This document shows positions 22,514 through 34,970 of a stretch of 64,000 bases of DNA, piece by piece. The translations under genes and the position numbers were made by a program. Below the pieces are notes generated by a model. That model did no database searches. It saw only the letters and a program-made list of their open reading frames with translations, and was not told the origin of the DNA. This stretch comes from Kalmusia sp. IMI 367209 (taxonomy: Eukaryota; Ascomycota; Dothideomycetes; Pleosporales; Didymosphaeriaceae). Numbering within the stretch: the first letter of the stretch is position 1; the number at the start of each line of letters is the position of its first letter. The stretch lies in NCBI GenBank assembly GCA_027946365.1, contig JAPEUQ010000010.1:1364001-1428000 (forward strand), read 5' to 3'.

Positions 22514-24141
22514 ATTTCTGCTGTGAAAAATGATGCGGAACTGCAGCCCGGTGAGAGGCTACAAAAGGGTGTCTCCAATGGCCCCTTTATACTCATTCTT
22601 ATGATTCTCTTGATACGGTGTGTAGTATGCATACGAGCCATCCGGCTTACTCTTTAATTTGGACGGTCACATTCATGATCTGATGGACAGAGGCGGAGTA
22701 AACGAAATGTAGATATCTGAACGAGCGCTGCCTAAGTCTCTTATTCGCGAATACGAACTTATGGGGATCTTGACCATGAGACTTTCACGGTGCCTTCCGA
22801 ATTGGGTTTAGTCGTACATAAGCGCATTACCACCTGCCTCGCTTGACCCCTGTATTTTCCGGCCCCAATTTTCTTGGATGCCGAGACGAGTGTAGGATTG
22901 TAGGGAAATAGGTTGCGATAGGCTGTTCGCTGTTCTATTAGGTGCGTTGCATTGTCCGTTTATCGATAATGTGACCGTGCACAGGTGACTGCTAGTGTAA
23001 GACGACTTAAGATTGAGCAGTGTCAGGCCCTGTCTGATGTCAAAGCAGAGCCGTTTGCCTTGATTACTGTGACCTTGAATCGATTTACTCGCCAATGGAT
23101 GAGTACTGTGCAGTCCGTAATAACAAACATACATGGATGAAGTCGAACTCGTCGATCACGTTGACGCTGTATAGAAAGACATAGCTGTCCCCGTAGACGT
23201 ATTAGCAACAGCGTTGCCTACAGATTTGATTCCGTCTGCTGATCGTTACCCCATTGAGCCAGAAACAAAGATGAAATAGGTAGGTGTGAATATCGTAAAC
23301 GTGCGGTTGCTGTAGCAGTGGACTTGCATGTAACCAAGACAAGATCATGTGATTAGTAATACTAGATATCATGGATAACACCTATATACGGGACAGCATC
23401 GTTGGCGGGTCGAAGTGAGATTTGCTCTGCATTTGGAAACGATGTGCACGTTGCGGTGACAGCGAATCAGAACACACCTACTACTGAATCGATTCAGTTT
23501 ACAATATGAGAATAGCTATAGTAGGTAATTTTAAGACCATTTAGCACTAAGAGTTGCACAATAATGGACTTATGCACCAAAAGGACATGTTCAAAAGATG
23601 AAATAGTATGTGCTGGTCACGTGACCGACAAGATTGTCGTTTTGGTGACCATTGACAACTTCCATAAGCAATTTTTTTTTATCAAGTATGCCGTTTAAAG
23701 TGTGCCGTAGATCATGTATAATCATTGTGCATAATCTACTCTTTCCTTGGTGAAGCCGTGAATCTCCACTGCCATTTTTCTTGTGGGATATACCTGAGCT
23801 TTGGTCGTTTGTCAATATTTCCCAAGGCTGTGTGATCGTTCAATATACACTACAGACCTTTGTTGGAAATTCTGAGAGCTTCTGGAAAGATTTTCGGGCG
23901 TATACCATAATGAAAACTTTGGATTGAACTTTGCCATGAAGGTGAAGGTAAAGGTGCTCACTCTCACCTTCACTAGCGACTAAGATAATAATATTGTAGG
24001 TCTCAATGCAAGACTATTAATCTTCAGAGAAGAACTAAGTCTTTGGGTTGACACTCTTTCAACCCTTTGACACCTCCATTAAGCCCATATACCCTATAGA
24101 CGAGCTACCAAGGCTAAAGACGGTAGGCAGCTTCCGTCGAT
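22514..24141. other. intergenic, AT-rich, no gene supported
   Basis: 1.6 kb upstream of the metalloprotease-like gene and of the BTB gene. Short open frames have no domain. A short inverted pair (gtgaaggt / accttcac) sits near 23941-23975. Otherwise nothing seen. Confidence 0.5.
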
Positions 24142-24928
24142 ATGGCAGCCTCAAATACGGACGCCCCAGTAGTACCGCTACTCGACATTCCAAAGTGCCC
24201 ACACGCCACATTGCCGCCTTCTCCGTAAGCACATATCCCAGTCCACCCTCTCTATTGTCTAACTTCTCATAGAGATGACTATGGACCTATCATCAACGTA
24301 ATAGTTGGGAAAGACGACAAGAAGCGTGAGTTTCACATACAAAAAGGACTTCTCGAGCACTACTCCGCATATTTCCGTGCAGCGCTTAAAGCGCATTGGG
24401 AAGAAGATTTCTCCAAGAGGATTACCTTGTCAGACGATAATCCGAAAGTGTTTGAGACTTTTTTTTCAATGGATTTACTCTAATATGCTGTATTCCAAAC
24501 CCAGCAAAGAGGGCAAGATACCGTTTACTTGGAAACTCATACTCAAGATTAACTTGTTCGGGAACGCCCGTCATGTCCCGGAGCTTTGTAATGCTTCCAT
24601 TGATCTTCTCGCTCAGAAAGCGGCACAAACGCAATTATACCCGACTTCTATAATCACTGGTGAATACAAAAATATAAATCCGGGAGACAATTTGCGTAAT
24701 TACCTTGCACACGAGGCGGTCGTTTATATGACTTGGGCTTGGTTCAAGAAAGCTCCTTCAAGATTTTCAAAGGATTTTTTAGTAGATGTCGTACTTGAAG
24801 CGAGTAATCAAGACTGCATATTGGGAAAAAGATTTACCAAAAATCGACCTGCTTCGGAAAGTCATCTCAAAAGCATAATCTGCACCTATTATGGCCATTC
24901 GGACCCAAAGCAAGCCACAAAGACTTAG
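24142..24928 (+). CDS. BTB/POZ protein with an apparent frameshift
   Basis: Exon 1 is 24142-24224; exon 2 starts at 24273 after a GTAAGC...CATAG intron with a ctaac branch site. The joined frame gives a good BTB start (DDYGPIINVIVGKDD, FHIQKGLLEHYSAYFRAAL) and then VFETFF. At the T8 run 24459-24466 the frame meets a stop at 24481, giving only 97 residues. The family continuation (QWIYSNMLYSKPSKEGK, then a helical C-terminal half ending at 24928) lies in another frame, reached if the run had seven Ts. It is either a young pseudogene or a homopolymer error. Adaptor function as for other BTB proteins. Confidence 0.65.
24459..24466 (+). other. T8 run at apparent +1 frameshift
   Basis: Eight Ts inside the BTB codons for Thr-Phe-Phe. 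With seven Ts the two halves of the BTB protein join without a break. Confidence 0.6.
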
Positions 24929-26019
24929 GTGTGGAGACCGGATCTCATATGAGTTTTAATCGCTAGACTTTGCTCAGTCAGCAGTCGCCTCTCTTCATGA
25001 GAAGGCAAACGGAATACGCAGCTTGAAACCCGCTGTAGCGTTTGGTCAGCATGAGGAAACGTGAACATATGCTAACGTTTTCGAAATTGCATCGGAAAAT
25101 TCAACATTATAGCCGAATAGTCAGCCAAAGTAGATATAGTAGTAAAGAAGCTTCGGTCATAGACGTGTTTCCGTGGCACGGACTTGTGAATAGGACGGAA
25201 GGGAGGGAGACTAAGGTTGCTTTCAACTAGCAGATTGAACTTAGTGAAGGTTTCAATATTCATGCGATATCATGAATGACACATCGGAGATTTGAAGATG
25301 CAAGACCTGTAAAGGACAGGCAAGTATGCCTAGGTATTATAGGTCTACGATTCTTCCCAATGTAGTATAGAGACTTCAGTATTGAGCATTACACCTCATC
25401 ATACAAGATCATGATCTCTCGTGCATAGACGTTATTTGGGATACATAGTTCATGTACAGATCAGCGATGCGTATGGAATCAGGGATGGGCGATCAACTTG
25501 ACCCACGCAGAGGACCTCAGTTTCGGGGCTTACCGCTTTCGGCATAGTCATATTGCTGATAACCCCTCACGCGTATAGTCCCTATCAAGCTTCCGAACAG
25601 CTTCCTCTTCCCATCATCACAATTCATCGAATTTATCTCGACCTAATCAAATAGCATGTATCGACTAAAAAGCTTTCTGTTAGCGCTCGCCGCCACGTCT
25701 CAACACGACCTAGTTCCAGCAATGTTGTCGCGACGCGGAAACTTTCCGCCGAGCCTGTATTAGGCTATATATCAGATTGGTGGCTACATGGGCAGTTTCT
25801 CCGTCCGAGCTGCTCCGGATCGTCGGCGTGTTCCCTTCAGGGCTACTTTGCACGTCATGGAAATCACTACCCCTCAATATAGACCATTAGATCGTGTAGG
25901 TGCGAGCCTGTGTGCTTTCGTGTATTGGTATAAATCTAAACATGCCTTCGCCTTATCATTATGAATAACAGCATCTGTTTTGAAAATCGATATTATTGCC
26001 GTGCGAGTATCTTATCGCG
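24929..26019. other. intergenic, upstream of the secreted protein
   Basis: About 1.1 kb with no supported gene; short frames near 25040-25260 have no domain. The last part presumably holds the promoter of the secreted protein gene. Confidence 0.5.
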
Positions 26020-28767
26020 ATGCTGCTCTCAACCTTGAGAGTGCTCTGCGTGGGGAGCCTCGCGGCCTTTGCAGCAGGACAGGATAATCTTGGGCTATCG
26101 GGCGGCTACACTAACCTTCAATCGACCGATTTCAAGGGCACAATTGTCAAGTCTTCTGGAACTCTTGCCTCTCTAAATTCCAGTCGAACCGGCTTCAATT
26201 TCTTGCCAACGGATCTACTCTCTAAGTTGGCGCAGAATGGTGCACACCATCTCGGAGACGTGACTTTCCGATACAGAACGTCAAGCAGCGCATCGTGGAC
26301 TACTGTTGACTCTGCAACCTCCAGAAAAGCAGTCACACAATTGGCCAGCCTAGGTTCTGGGGTTCTCGCCGGTGCGGATCTGGCTCCTACACTAGGGACG
26401 GATCGTCCGTTCAAGGTCACTCGAGAATGGCTGTCTTCTGGTAGCGGTCTTGCCTTGCGATTCAATTTTACAAACACGGGTTCAACTTCACTTGAATTGG
26501 GTAGCTTGGGCCTGCCGATAGCTATTAACAACATCTTCACCAACCGCTTGGCCACGGACACACAAGCGAAATGCTCTTTCGCTGACCCATACATCGGACT
26601 TGATGCAGGATTTGTCCGGGTATCCCCATTATCGGGCACGGGTAACGCACTTGTCATCACTCCTCTGGGCGCAAGTGCATTTGAAGCATGGCGCTTCCTC
26701 AAGGAATCTTCGGGCTCTTTTGGCTACCAGGGGCAAACGTATGAAGGCAACTACGAGTGGCAAGTCCATAGCCTGGCGTATGCGCAAAATGAGTGGAAGA
26801 GTACTACACCATGGAATACCGCCACTTCGAAGACCCTGGCGGCTGGAGAAGTCTATTCTGTTGGAATTAAGTTCGTCCTGGCAGACTCTATTCAGACTAT
26901 TGAGGACGCCGTGGTAAAGAGTGGTGTGCCCCTTGCCGTTGGGATACCCGGATATGTCGTACCTGCGGACCTCACTGCTCGTCTCTATCTGAATCACTCT
27001 TCAGCAGTGAAAACTATCGACGCGACTGACTTCACTGTCGCGGGACCCTCGACTATTTCAGCTGGTGTGCTATATTCGCTCACTCCAAAGAGTTCGGCTT
27101 GGGGACGATCGCGCGTTACTATAACATACGCTGATGGCAAGAAGCAAACGGTGCACTACCACATCGCGAAGTCAGCTTCATCTACGCTTGCAGACATGGG
27201 TAATTTCTTCACGACGAAAGCCTATTTTACAAATTCCGCAGATCCCTTCCAAAGAGCACCATCAATCATGACATATGACCACGAAGCCGGCAGCATTGTG
27301 GAACAAGACAGTCGTGTTTGGATCGCCGGATTAAGTGATGAGGGTGGAACAGGAGCCTACCTTGCAACAGCAATGAAAGAATTCATCCAACCAACCGCGA
27401 AGGAAGTATCGCTATTTGATAACTTCATTCAAGACACTGTTGTGGGCACACTTCAACAAAACGGCAACTTCGGCGTTGTAGCAAGCGCCTTCTACTATGA
27501 ACCTAATGCAGTCAGCTACAACTACAATTCAGCTTTTGATTGGACGTCTTGGACATCGTGGGATAAGGCGCGAGCCTACACTACGCGTCGAGCTTACAAC
27601 TATGTTCACCCTGTCGCTGCGTATTGGTCCATGTATCGCGTTGCGAGAAACTACCCCGAGCAAAAGCTTCGCGCTGATTGGTCGTGGTACCTCAACAGAG
27701 CTTATAACACTACGCAATACTGCCTATCAAACCGGGCTGCAAATTGCGACTACGGCCTTGTCGGCCTCATGGGCGAGTGGGTGCTTGGCGAACTTCTAGA
27801 AGACCTAAAGAGGGAGGGATTGACAACGCAAGTGACAGCATTGGAGACAACTATGCGCTATCGCGCAAACCTATGGGAAACCCAAGCTGTGCCTTTTGGA
27901 AGCGAGATGGCTTGGGACAGCACTGGACAAGAAGGCGTATACTACTGGACCAAGTAAGTCAATACTCTCAACATGATCTCAACACTAACACAGCGTAGCT
28001 ACTTCAAGCTTACAAATACTCCTACAAAAGCAATCAATTCCATCTTCGCTTACATGCCTACCGTACCCCACTGGGGCTGGAACGGCAACGCCCGACGTTA
28101 CTGGGACTTCAACTATGGAGCCAAGATCGCACAGACAGAGCGCCAGCTTCATCACTACGGCTCGGGTCTGAACTCTCTTCCAATGCTGTCGTACTACGAA
28201 CAGCACCCTACGGATCTCTATGCCCTTCGTGTTGGATTCGGAGGCAACATGGCGCCGCTTTCGAATATCCACCAAGATGGTTTTGCATCCGCCGCCTTTC
28301 ACAGCTTCCCCGAGCTGTTGAAATGGGATCCATATAGTGGAGACTACGGGCCAGGCTTCTTGGGTCTGAGTTTGGGACAGTGCGTGTACATCTTGAGTAA
28401 TACGAAATACGGAGACGTCGCTTTCGGTGGTAATTTGCTATCCACGTCAGGCGCGTCCACGATATCAGTAGAACCTAAGGATGCTGTAAAGAGACGCGTT
28501 TTTATCGCAGATCTCGGGTTGAAGGCTGAAATTAGCGCGGGCATTATTCAGAAGGTGGACTTCGACAAGAGCGCGAGCACGGTCACGTTGACGCTTGCAT
28601 CTGCGGCTACTACCGATTCGTTACAAGCTAAGTCAGCTATTGTATGGTTGAAGCGGCCGACCTCGACAACAGTGGGATATACTGTTTCCGGAGCGAGCGC
28701 GTCGAGAGGTGGATGGTCTGTCGATTTGTCGAGTGGTAAGGCTACGGTGAAGATCACGAAGGCTTGA
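26020..28767 (+). CDS. large secreted protein, DUF5695-like
   Basis: Two exons: 26020-27953 and 27999-28767, joined at an Asn codon (YYWT-N-YFKL); 900 aa. The first ATG gives a signal peptide (MLLSTLRVLCVGSLAAFAAG). An N-terminal beta-rich half has several Asn-X-Ser/Thr sites. A central part rich in aromatic residues (FDWTSWTSWDKARAYTTRRA; WSMYRVARNYPEQKLRADWS) looks like an alpha-helical glycosidase barrel. It ends with a beta-sandwich-like tail. From memory this layout matches fungal and bacterial proteins labelled DUF5695, probably carbohydrate-active; no catalytic residue can be assigned here. The stop is followed by a gaaagc repeat and the convergent ankyrin-like gene. Confidence 0.8.
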
Positions 28768-28977
28768 CAGCTTAGATTTAAGCTATAGGCAGCGGAAACG
28801 AGAAAGGAGATTTCGCAAAACTCTTTCCACCAGCCCGCATGATGTCTAACAAAGTCTTGTGATGATTCCGTGATGAGGTAATACGGATAGTGTGAAGAGA
28901 ACGTATTTCAAATCACGTTCACAGCCTAGGAACCTAGGAAGCTCCTCCTTGCATTGATCAACTCTTTAAGCAACAGA

Positions 28978-28995
28978 GAAAGCGAAAGCGAAAGC
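28978..28995 (+). repeat. (gaaagc)3 microsatellite
   Basis: Three perfect copies of gaaagc, with a partial fourth, between two convergent genes. Confidence 0.7.
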
Positions 28996-29014
28996 GAAGC
29001 CCGATATAGCCTTC

Positions 29015-30703
29015 TTATTCACTGATCTTCGCAACGCTGTCTTTCGTTCCATAATATAGCTTCACCCCACATGCCATTACCGGAGGGGCCTCTCCCTCAT
29101 CGCAGGTAGCACTCGGGATCACGACTATCAAACTCGACTTCGCTATCTTCTTTGCTGTTTCCACCAACCCAATATCCCTTTCAATATACCCTCCGCCTAT
29201 ACAGCCCAGTCGCATTCTCTTTGCACCTGGAACATTCTTTTCCACATGCTTAGCGAAGTGCTGTAGCTTGACCTTCCGACGGCCTCGATGATTATCCGAA
29301 ACTTTGTAAGCGAGGTACATAGTGACTAGTGTGTCCTTGTTGAACTTGAAGAAGTTCGAGGGACTATTATTGTGATTCGTGACTGCGGCTTCATCCTCCC
29401 AGTTTTTAAACACTCCGTAGTCATAGCTCAGGCGGCGTAACTCCCATTCAATTCTCCACAACTCCTGATCAGACAACTTCTCGCCTCGCTGGAGTAGTAG
29501 CTTGACCTGCTTGAGATCCCCAGCTACTACTGCGTCCAGAAGTGACACGTCAGAAGGAGGAATGACCCGGAGAAGAGCCGCGTAATATGCGATTATGAAG
29601 CTTATGAGGTGCGTAGCTCGCTTTACAGAGATGGGGAAGGTTTCTTCGCTTTTTCCGGCATTCATGATTGCCTTCTTGAGGAGCCACCAGATTAGATCTT
29701 CGTGCTGGCCTTCGCATGACTTCGACATGACGGCACCGTGTAATGGGCTCTTGTCGGAGTTCAGCGCAGCAAGGTGTACGACGATGCGGAACGTGGCGAT
29801 GTCTTCGGTCTTCGCGGCGCGTTGCAAGCAGTCGTAGTATTGCTGCTCCAACAGAGGCCTCCCGTTTTCCCTCACGATGAACTTGTGGAGCATGGCGATG
29901 GCTTGGCATTGCTTTGCGTCGATGGCAATTCGAAATGCCTGATATAAGGATCGTAAAGGTATATCCCATTCATGGTAACCAGGCCAGGCTCGGTAATTCA
30001 GGAAATGATGCAGGATGCGAGTCTTGCCCGTGACAACGGCGACGAGCAGAGGATGATCGAACGCGGCGTCACCCGTATCGAAATCTGCATGCTGCATGGT
30101 GTTCATTCTCTTAATGTACCTGCGTATAGTTTGCCCACGAGCTAAGTAGTGCTTCACAGCCTCGAGGCTGTCTATTACTACAGCTATGCATGTGATACCA
30201 AGAGGATAATCACGGGTGAAATCCCTGTCTCCGTCACGTACTAGTCTGCGAATTGCCCACTCTTTCGCTGTGGTAGCAAGGTAGTTATTCAACTCTTGCA
30301 TATAGAGCTGCCCCAACGGATCTTGCGTCGAACAATCTTCGTGGTCTAGAATCGCGATAATTGGGTCAATCAACAAATGCATCAACCAGTGGAAGTCGTT
30401 TTCAATCGTGGATCGCCGCTTGAGTAGGAGATCGAAGTGCACGCGCAGAAACGACTCGACGATAGACCTATCCCTCTGACTGGTGGCTGTGAACGCATCC
30501 ATGGGCATGCTCTCGACGAGTTTGTGGTGGATGATATTTCGGAAAGCCCCTGGACAGATTAGAAGTCTAATAGGTGGGCAGAAATTGGATATCCACCCAC
30601 TGCACGTCGTGCGAGCAAGCCATGCTTCCGCAATGCCGACGTCGCAGACATACTCGGTCATTATCTGGTCGAAGAGAGCTGTGTCTAATTCGAGGAACGA
30701 CAT
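29015..30703 (-). CDS. ankyrin-like repeat protein
   Basis: Intronless, 562 aa. The first 30 residues (MSFLELDTALFDQIMTEYV) resemble the F-box-like start of many fungal ankyrin proteins. Loose ankyrin-type helices follow, for example CIAVVIDSLEAVKHYLARG, PLLVAVVTGKTRILHHFLNY and SLLDAVVAGDLKQVKLLLQR. The C-terminal module has LVTMYLAYKVSDNHRGRRK and then KHVEKNVPGAKRMRLG. A related C-terminal module occurs in the relic at 38718. Repeats are too divergent to count exactly. Likely a protein-interaction scaffold; no enzyme domain is seen. Confidence 0.75.
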   Translation of the reverse strand: MSFLELDTALFDQIMTEYVCDVGIAEAWLARTTCSGWISNFCPPIRLLICPGAFRNIIHHKLVESMPMDAFTATSQRDRSIVESFLRVHFDLLLKRRSTIENDFHWLMHLLIDPIIAILDHEDCSTQDPLGQLYMQELNNYLATTAKEWAIRRLVRDGDRDFTRDYPLGITCIAVVIDSLEAVKHYLARGQTIRRYIKRMNTMQHADFDTGDAAFDHPLLVAVVTGKTRILHHFLNYRAWPGYHEWDIPLRSLYQAFRIAIDAKQCQAIAMLHKFIVRENGRPLLEQQYYDCLQRAAKTEDIATFRIVVHLAALNSDKSPLHGAVMSKSCEGQHEDLIWWLLKKAIMNAGKSEETFPISVKRATHLISFIIAYYAALLRVIPPSDVSLLDAVVAGDLKQVKLLLQRGEKLSDQELWRIEWELRRLSYDYGVFKNWEDEAAVTNHNNSPSNFFKFNKDTLVTMYLAYKVSDNHRGRRKVKLQHFAKHVEKNVPGAKRMRLGCIGGGYIERDIGLVETAKKIAKSSLIVVIPSATCDEGEAPPVMACGVKLYYGTKDSVAKISE

Positions 30704-31230
30704 ATTGGACTAGTAAATTACGGGTGCTACCCGTCATCAGATCTAAAAGGCGACGGGCGCGTTCTTATAAGTTGAAATTTGAGGGCGCAAGGAGCTCGGA
30801 CCGCCGCTAACGCAATAATCCATTCACCCTCCTGGTGCCTAGTGGAATGCCAAGATCAGGCACTTGGTTCAGCCTAGCTATGCCTACGAATAGGGTCAAA
30901 GATAGGATATATATATTCGTGTGGGCTACCAGCCTCTCCCATTTTTGACACGATCAGTATAGAGCAGAGTCGGCCCAGCTCAATTTATCTTTTGTTAGCG
31001 ATTAGAAGCATTCGGAGTCAATTTTGAACTTGTCACCGGACAAAAAATTCTTGTATTTCTCTAAGTAAAGACACCACTGAAGCGCGACTCAATATAATAA
31101 GCTATGCTCATCTATATACCTTCCACAAATCTCGAACGAGCCTCTCCCGGTCAGCACAGCTCCACCTGCCCTATACCAGCTTCTATGTGGACATCACCGA
31201 CCCCGGATTGTGGCATACTCATCCCATTTC
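30704..31230. other. intergenic
   Basis: Upstream of the ankyrin-like gene and downstream of the AAA ATPase gene. No gene seen. Confidence 0.45.
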
Positions 31231-34200
31231 CTACCGACTTTCCGGCTCTAACCGATCATATCTATTGCCCAACCTATATGCCAAGTCCGCCTCGTCAACT
31301 CCCTCGTGCGTCGCTTTAATATACCTCTTGAACGCTGCGCTCATGCCCACAACCTGACTCAAATGTGCCTCTGTGACCTGGGGTATACACTCGTCCTCCG
31401 GGACGCCCTTATCTTTTTGCATCCTTGGAGTCCGCTATCGCGAGTGCGACTGCTGTTTGGAACGCTTTTCTAACGTGTCAACTCTCGTCACAAGGATCCA
31501 CAAAAGGGAAGAAGGGAGTGAGAGTAGTGTAGAATGACAAGAGAAGGGTTAACTTACCATTCCGAATTTCACGCCCATTCCATTGCAATTTCCGCACATC
31601 GGGATCTTTGCGCACATACTGTTTAGCCTCGTACTCGTAATCGATTCGAGGGCCGCCGTTCTTGTGATTCGACTTGAGCTTTTTGAAGAGGGTGTCCCAG
31701 ATTTGTTCGCGGGCTTTGTCGTCGAGAGGGTCGTAGCCGATAGAGACGTGGATACGCGAGAGGAAGGCTTCGTCGAATTGCCCTACCCTATGAAGCATTA
31801 ATCATGTTCGAAGAGGGACTTGGAGTAATGTATTATACCTGTTAGTAGTGAAGAAAAGGATACCTTCAAAATAGTCGAGCGCGCGTAGGAAGACTAAGGT
31901 CGCGTTAGCATTCTTATGGGTGACAATGGAATATATCAAAGCTTACTTGAAACAACACTGTTGCGCCTCAGATCATTACTAGATCGTCGCTCAAGGTAGA
32001 CGTCAGCCTCGTCAAGCAAGACAATTGCATCCCAGGCGGTCGCGTTCTTGAAGAACCGGAGAAGATTGCGTTCCAGTTCCACTGGTTCATGACCCAGGTC
32101 GGCTGCAGTGATGCTGAGCAATGGCCGCTTCGTATACTCTGCGACGGATTCTACATCAGTCAGCCAAGAACCCTACGTCATTTAGTATTATCCATACCAG
32201 CGGTCAATGTTTTTCCTGTTCCTGGTGGGCCATGCAGAAGAAAGATTTGGCCTTCTCCCTTTCCGCGGATGAAGTCAACGCTGAACAGATCAGCTTGACT
32301 ATCGCTTTCTGTATAAGTTCGTGCAATGGCCTTGATGGTGGTTTTGTTTCTTTCCGGACGCAAGACAAGTTCGTCGATTGCGCTTTCAGCCAGCCTTGGC
32401 TCTGTCAACCCGTACAGATCCAGTATGTCTGTTATGATAAGCCCAAATATCATAAAATGCGTAGAAATATAAACACTTACCGTATGAACGCTCTTTGAGG
32501 ACAAATCCAAACATATGAGACATGCATACGAGAGCCTGGTGATCAGTCAAGCCCTCGGTCTGACTAGGCTTAATAGAATCGTAGTCTCCGAAAGTTGTGG
32601 AGATGGAAACTGCTTGGTGACTGTCGGCAGTCTTGCATCGCGAGCATTCGCATCGAGGGGCTCTAGCGCGTTCCCCAAGTCCGAATAATAAAGGAACACC
32701 TCCTCCAGGTGGAGGGGGCGGGCGGGGGAGGTGGGAGACCGATTCCGCCTCCTAGATGCCAGGTACGGTTGGATTCGAACTCGTTCAGTAACCAGGGGAG
32801 GGACTGGTGCTCAACTACCACGCGAGCTCGATTGTACTATAGTTATCAGTATCCATGAGGCACGGCGTCACAGCTCACTCACCTTTCTCCAGCCTTGCTT
32901 AAGTCCAGTCCCTGTGTATTCAAGAAACGTCGGCCCCTTGGTGAACCGGAAGAACTTCCTCCCCCTCTCAATAAGCTGCTTCCGTAAAGCACCATCGTCT
33001 AATCTGTCATGAAACATGGTAGGAAATAGAGGGAGAGAAGTGATTTCGCGCTCCCCGTCGAAAACTTGAACCTCGATTATCCTGCTCTTTCTCTTGATGC
33101 TCTCGCCGTTATATACTAGATTCCAGACTCGAACACTATAACTCCTAGCAATGAAGAACCAAGGGTTATAGTCGATTCCTCCTGATACCTGATCGACAAC
33201 ATAGGCATTGAGCTGGTCGTTTTCCTTCACATAGACGTCTGACCCAGGCTTTAGCAGCATCCAAAAGCCCGCGAATGTCGTCGTGGGTATTTTCTTCTCC
33301 CATCTTTCCTTGATCGATTTGAGTTGTACAGTTGGCTCATTGTCGAGATAGTCAATCAGAATATCTATGTGCTTATCGCATTCATCGTTGTATTCCTTGG
33401 TGTGATTGGCTCGTGGTCCGCTTGTACTTTTCTTGAAGTCGAGCATTTCTTGCCTATGATTGTAAAGATCCATGAATGGAAAAGGAAACAAGCCGTCTGT
33501 GAAGGCATCGTTCTCGTCGCTAAGCGGTGGATTAGATGAGTATTTAACAATAGACCGAAGGGCATTGAGTAGTAATGGGGACCGTATGTGTAATTTCTTC
33601 GGTTTCACCTTGTCATCTACTTCCGGATTGAAATCTTTAAGCTGATCGACAGGTGCTCCAGGAACGGGTATATGATTTTTCTCAGAACCGAGGATGATCT
33701 GATTGATCTCTTCTAGAACAGGGACTAACTTGTCGCGAGATCTTGACTTGTCTAGGTCGACTGGTTCATCATACGATCTGCTCTCGAGGAAGTTCTCTTG
33801 TCCGATCATGAATCTGTTCTTTTGAAACAAGTCAATTCTGTACTTCACCTTGACTTGATATACTGTCTCTGCTTTCTTCTTATCATCGGTTTTACTCTCA
33901 TCAGGCTCGGCCTCTGCCTCTGATCCAGACTCTGACGCCGATTCAGATGGAGGCGGTGGTCCAGGTTTTTGAGACTCAAGAGTAACGGTAACGTGGTCCC
34001 AGGGTTCGATCGTCCGATTCCAAATCTCTGGAAGCAAGGATATGGAGCGACTATTGAGAGTCAGATAGAACTTGCCTTCATCCATCTCTTTCTTTTTATC
34101 CTCATCCGAACCGTATGCGAGTTTAATGATCTCCTTCATCCACTACAATTTGTGAGATGTTAGCCTTGATAGAGCGCACAGCGAGAATGATAGTCATACG

Positions 34201-34598
34201 GTCCAATTGACGGCCAGAGAATACGGAATGGCAAATGATGCTCCACCGAACTGACGGAGGGTTATCCTTCGAGGGTCGCGAAATTCGGTACACCAAGGCC
34301 CATAGTTTACCGCACTGGTTATGTCTTGGAGGTCTTTCGATGGGGATTGGCCGGCGGCGGGTTTCCAAACTGCAATGACCAGATCATCTCCTTCTCTAGT
34401 AATCTCATACTGTTGTTCCTTGAATAATTCTTCTTTCCCACCCTCGGCTTCGTCACTGGGCTCATGGCCTTTGTCTTGGTCAACTGGAAGTTTCGAATCC
34501 CTACTTTCTCTTCCAGGTATTTCGTCATTAGAGCTGCTCGCAGCCGTTTCTTTCTGTCCGATGGTGTCTTCCTTCGGCATACTCTCATTATTCGCCAT
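31231..34598 (-). CDS. DUF7025-type AAA ATPase, two apparent frameshifts
   Basis: Eight exons on the minus strand: 34598-34200, 34142-32883, 32836-32481, 32428-32198, 32150-31947, 31893-31839, 31787-31558, 31464-31231. About 988 aa if both breaks are read through. An acidic, disordered start is followed by the fungal DUF7025-like N-terminal region (GPWCTEFRDPRR; FLEYTGTGLKQGWRK). The AAA core has Walker A GPPGTGKT (about residue 736), Walker B AIVLLDEADVYLERR, sensor FFTTNR, arginine finger AFLSRIHVSIGY and the family motif GREIRNAFQTAVALA. Frame is lost once in a C-rich run near 32714-32728 and once at an A5 run (T5 on plus, 31414-31418). For the first, a longer or extra intron ending at 32753 would also keep frame. 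Divergent from the STAND-like gene. Confidence 0.75.
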
Positions 34599-34970
34599 TT
34601 CGGCGATGAGTGTTGCAGATAGCCGTACCCTGATAATGGTGCTGGTCTTTAAACAGGAAAAGGATAACTTGGGCGGTTCACAAACGCAAATCGAAACGCG
34701 GGCTTGTGAGACAATTTAGGCGGGCAGATGCGCATGCGAGAGTCGTCGTTGATTGGATAAGCTACTGCATGCCTTTTGCACAGCCCAAGAAAACAAGCCA
34801 CAACCCTTGGGGGCCAAGATTGCAGGCAGCATGGCGGGACTCTAATTGGCTACTATCATTATTGATTGTGGCCGAAGAACACGAGGCTGAGTAGCTGCCT
34901 ATTTTGCCTCCCGATATGCCCACCTCATATCCGTTGACTGTTACTCCGAAAGTTTGACAAAGCTTGCAGC
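34599..34970. other. divergent promoter of AAA/STAND pair
   Basis: 372 bases between the starts of the AAA ATPase and the STAND-like gene. Two ATTGG boxes (inverted CCAAT, near 34753 and 34844) lie in it. The short distance allows joint control of the two genes. Confidence 0.5.

Noticed and set aside
22808..23815. Small minus-strand frames upstream of the metalloprotease-like gene
   Set aside because: AT-rich, no domain, no gene-like signals.
32771..32783. GTTCGAATCC-like B box on the minus strand, suggesting a tRNA
   Set aside because: The flanking bases do not form a T stem and no acceptor or anticodon arm fits; it lies in AAA gene coding sequence.
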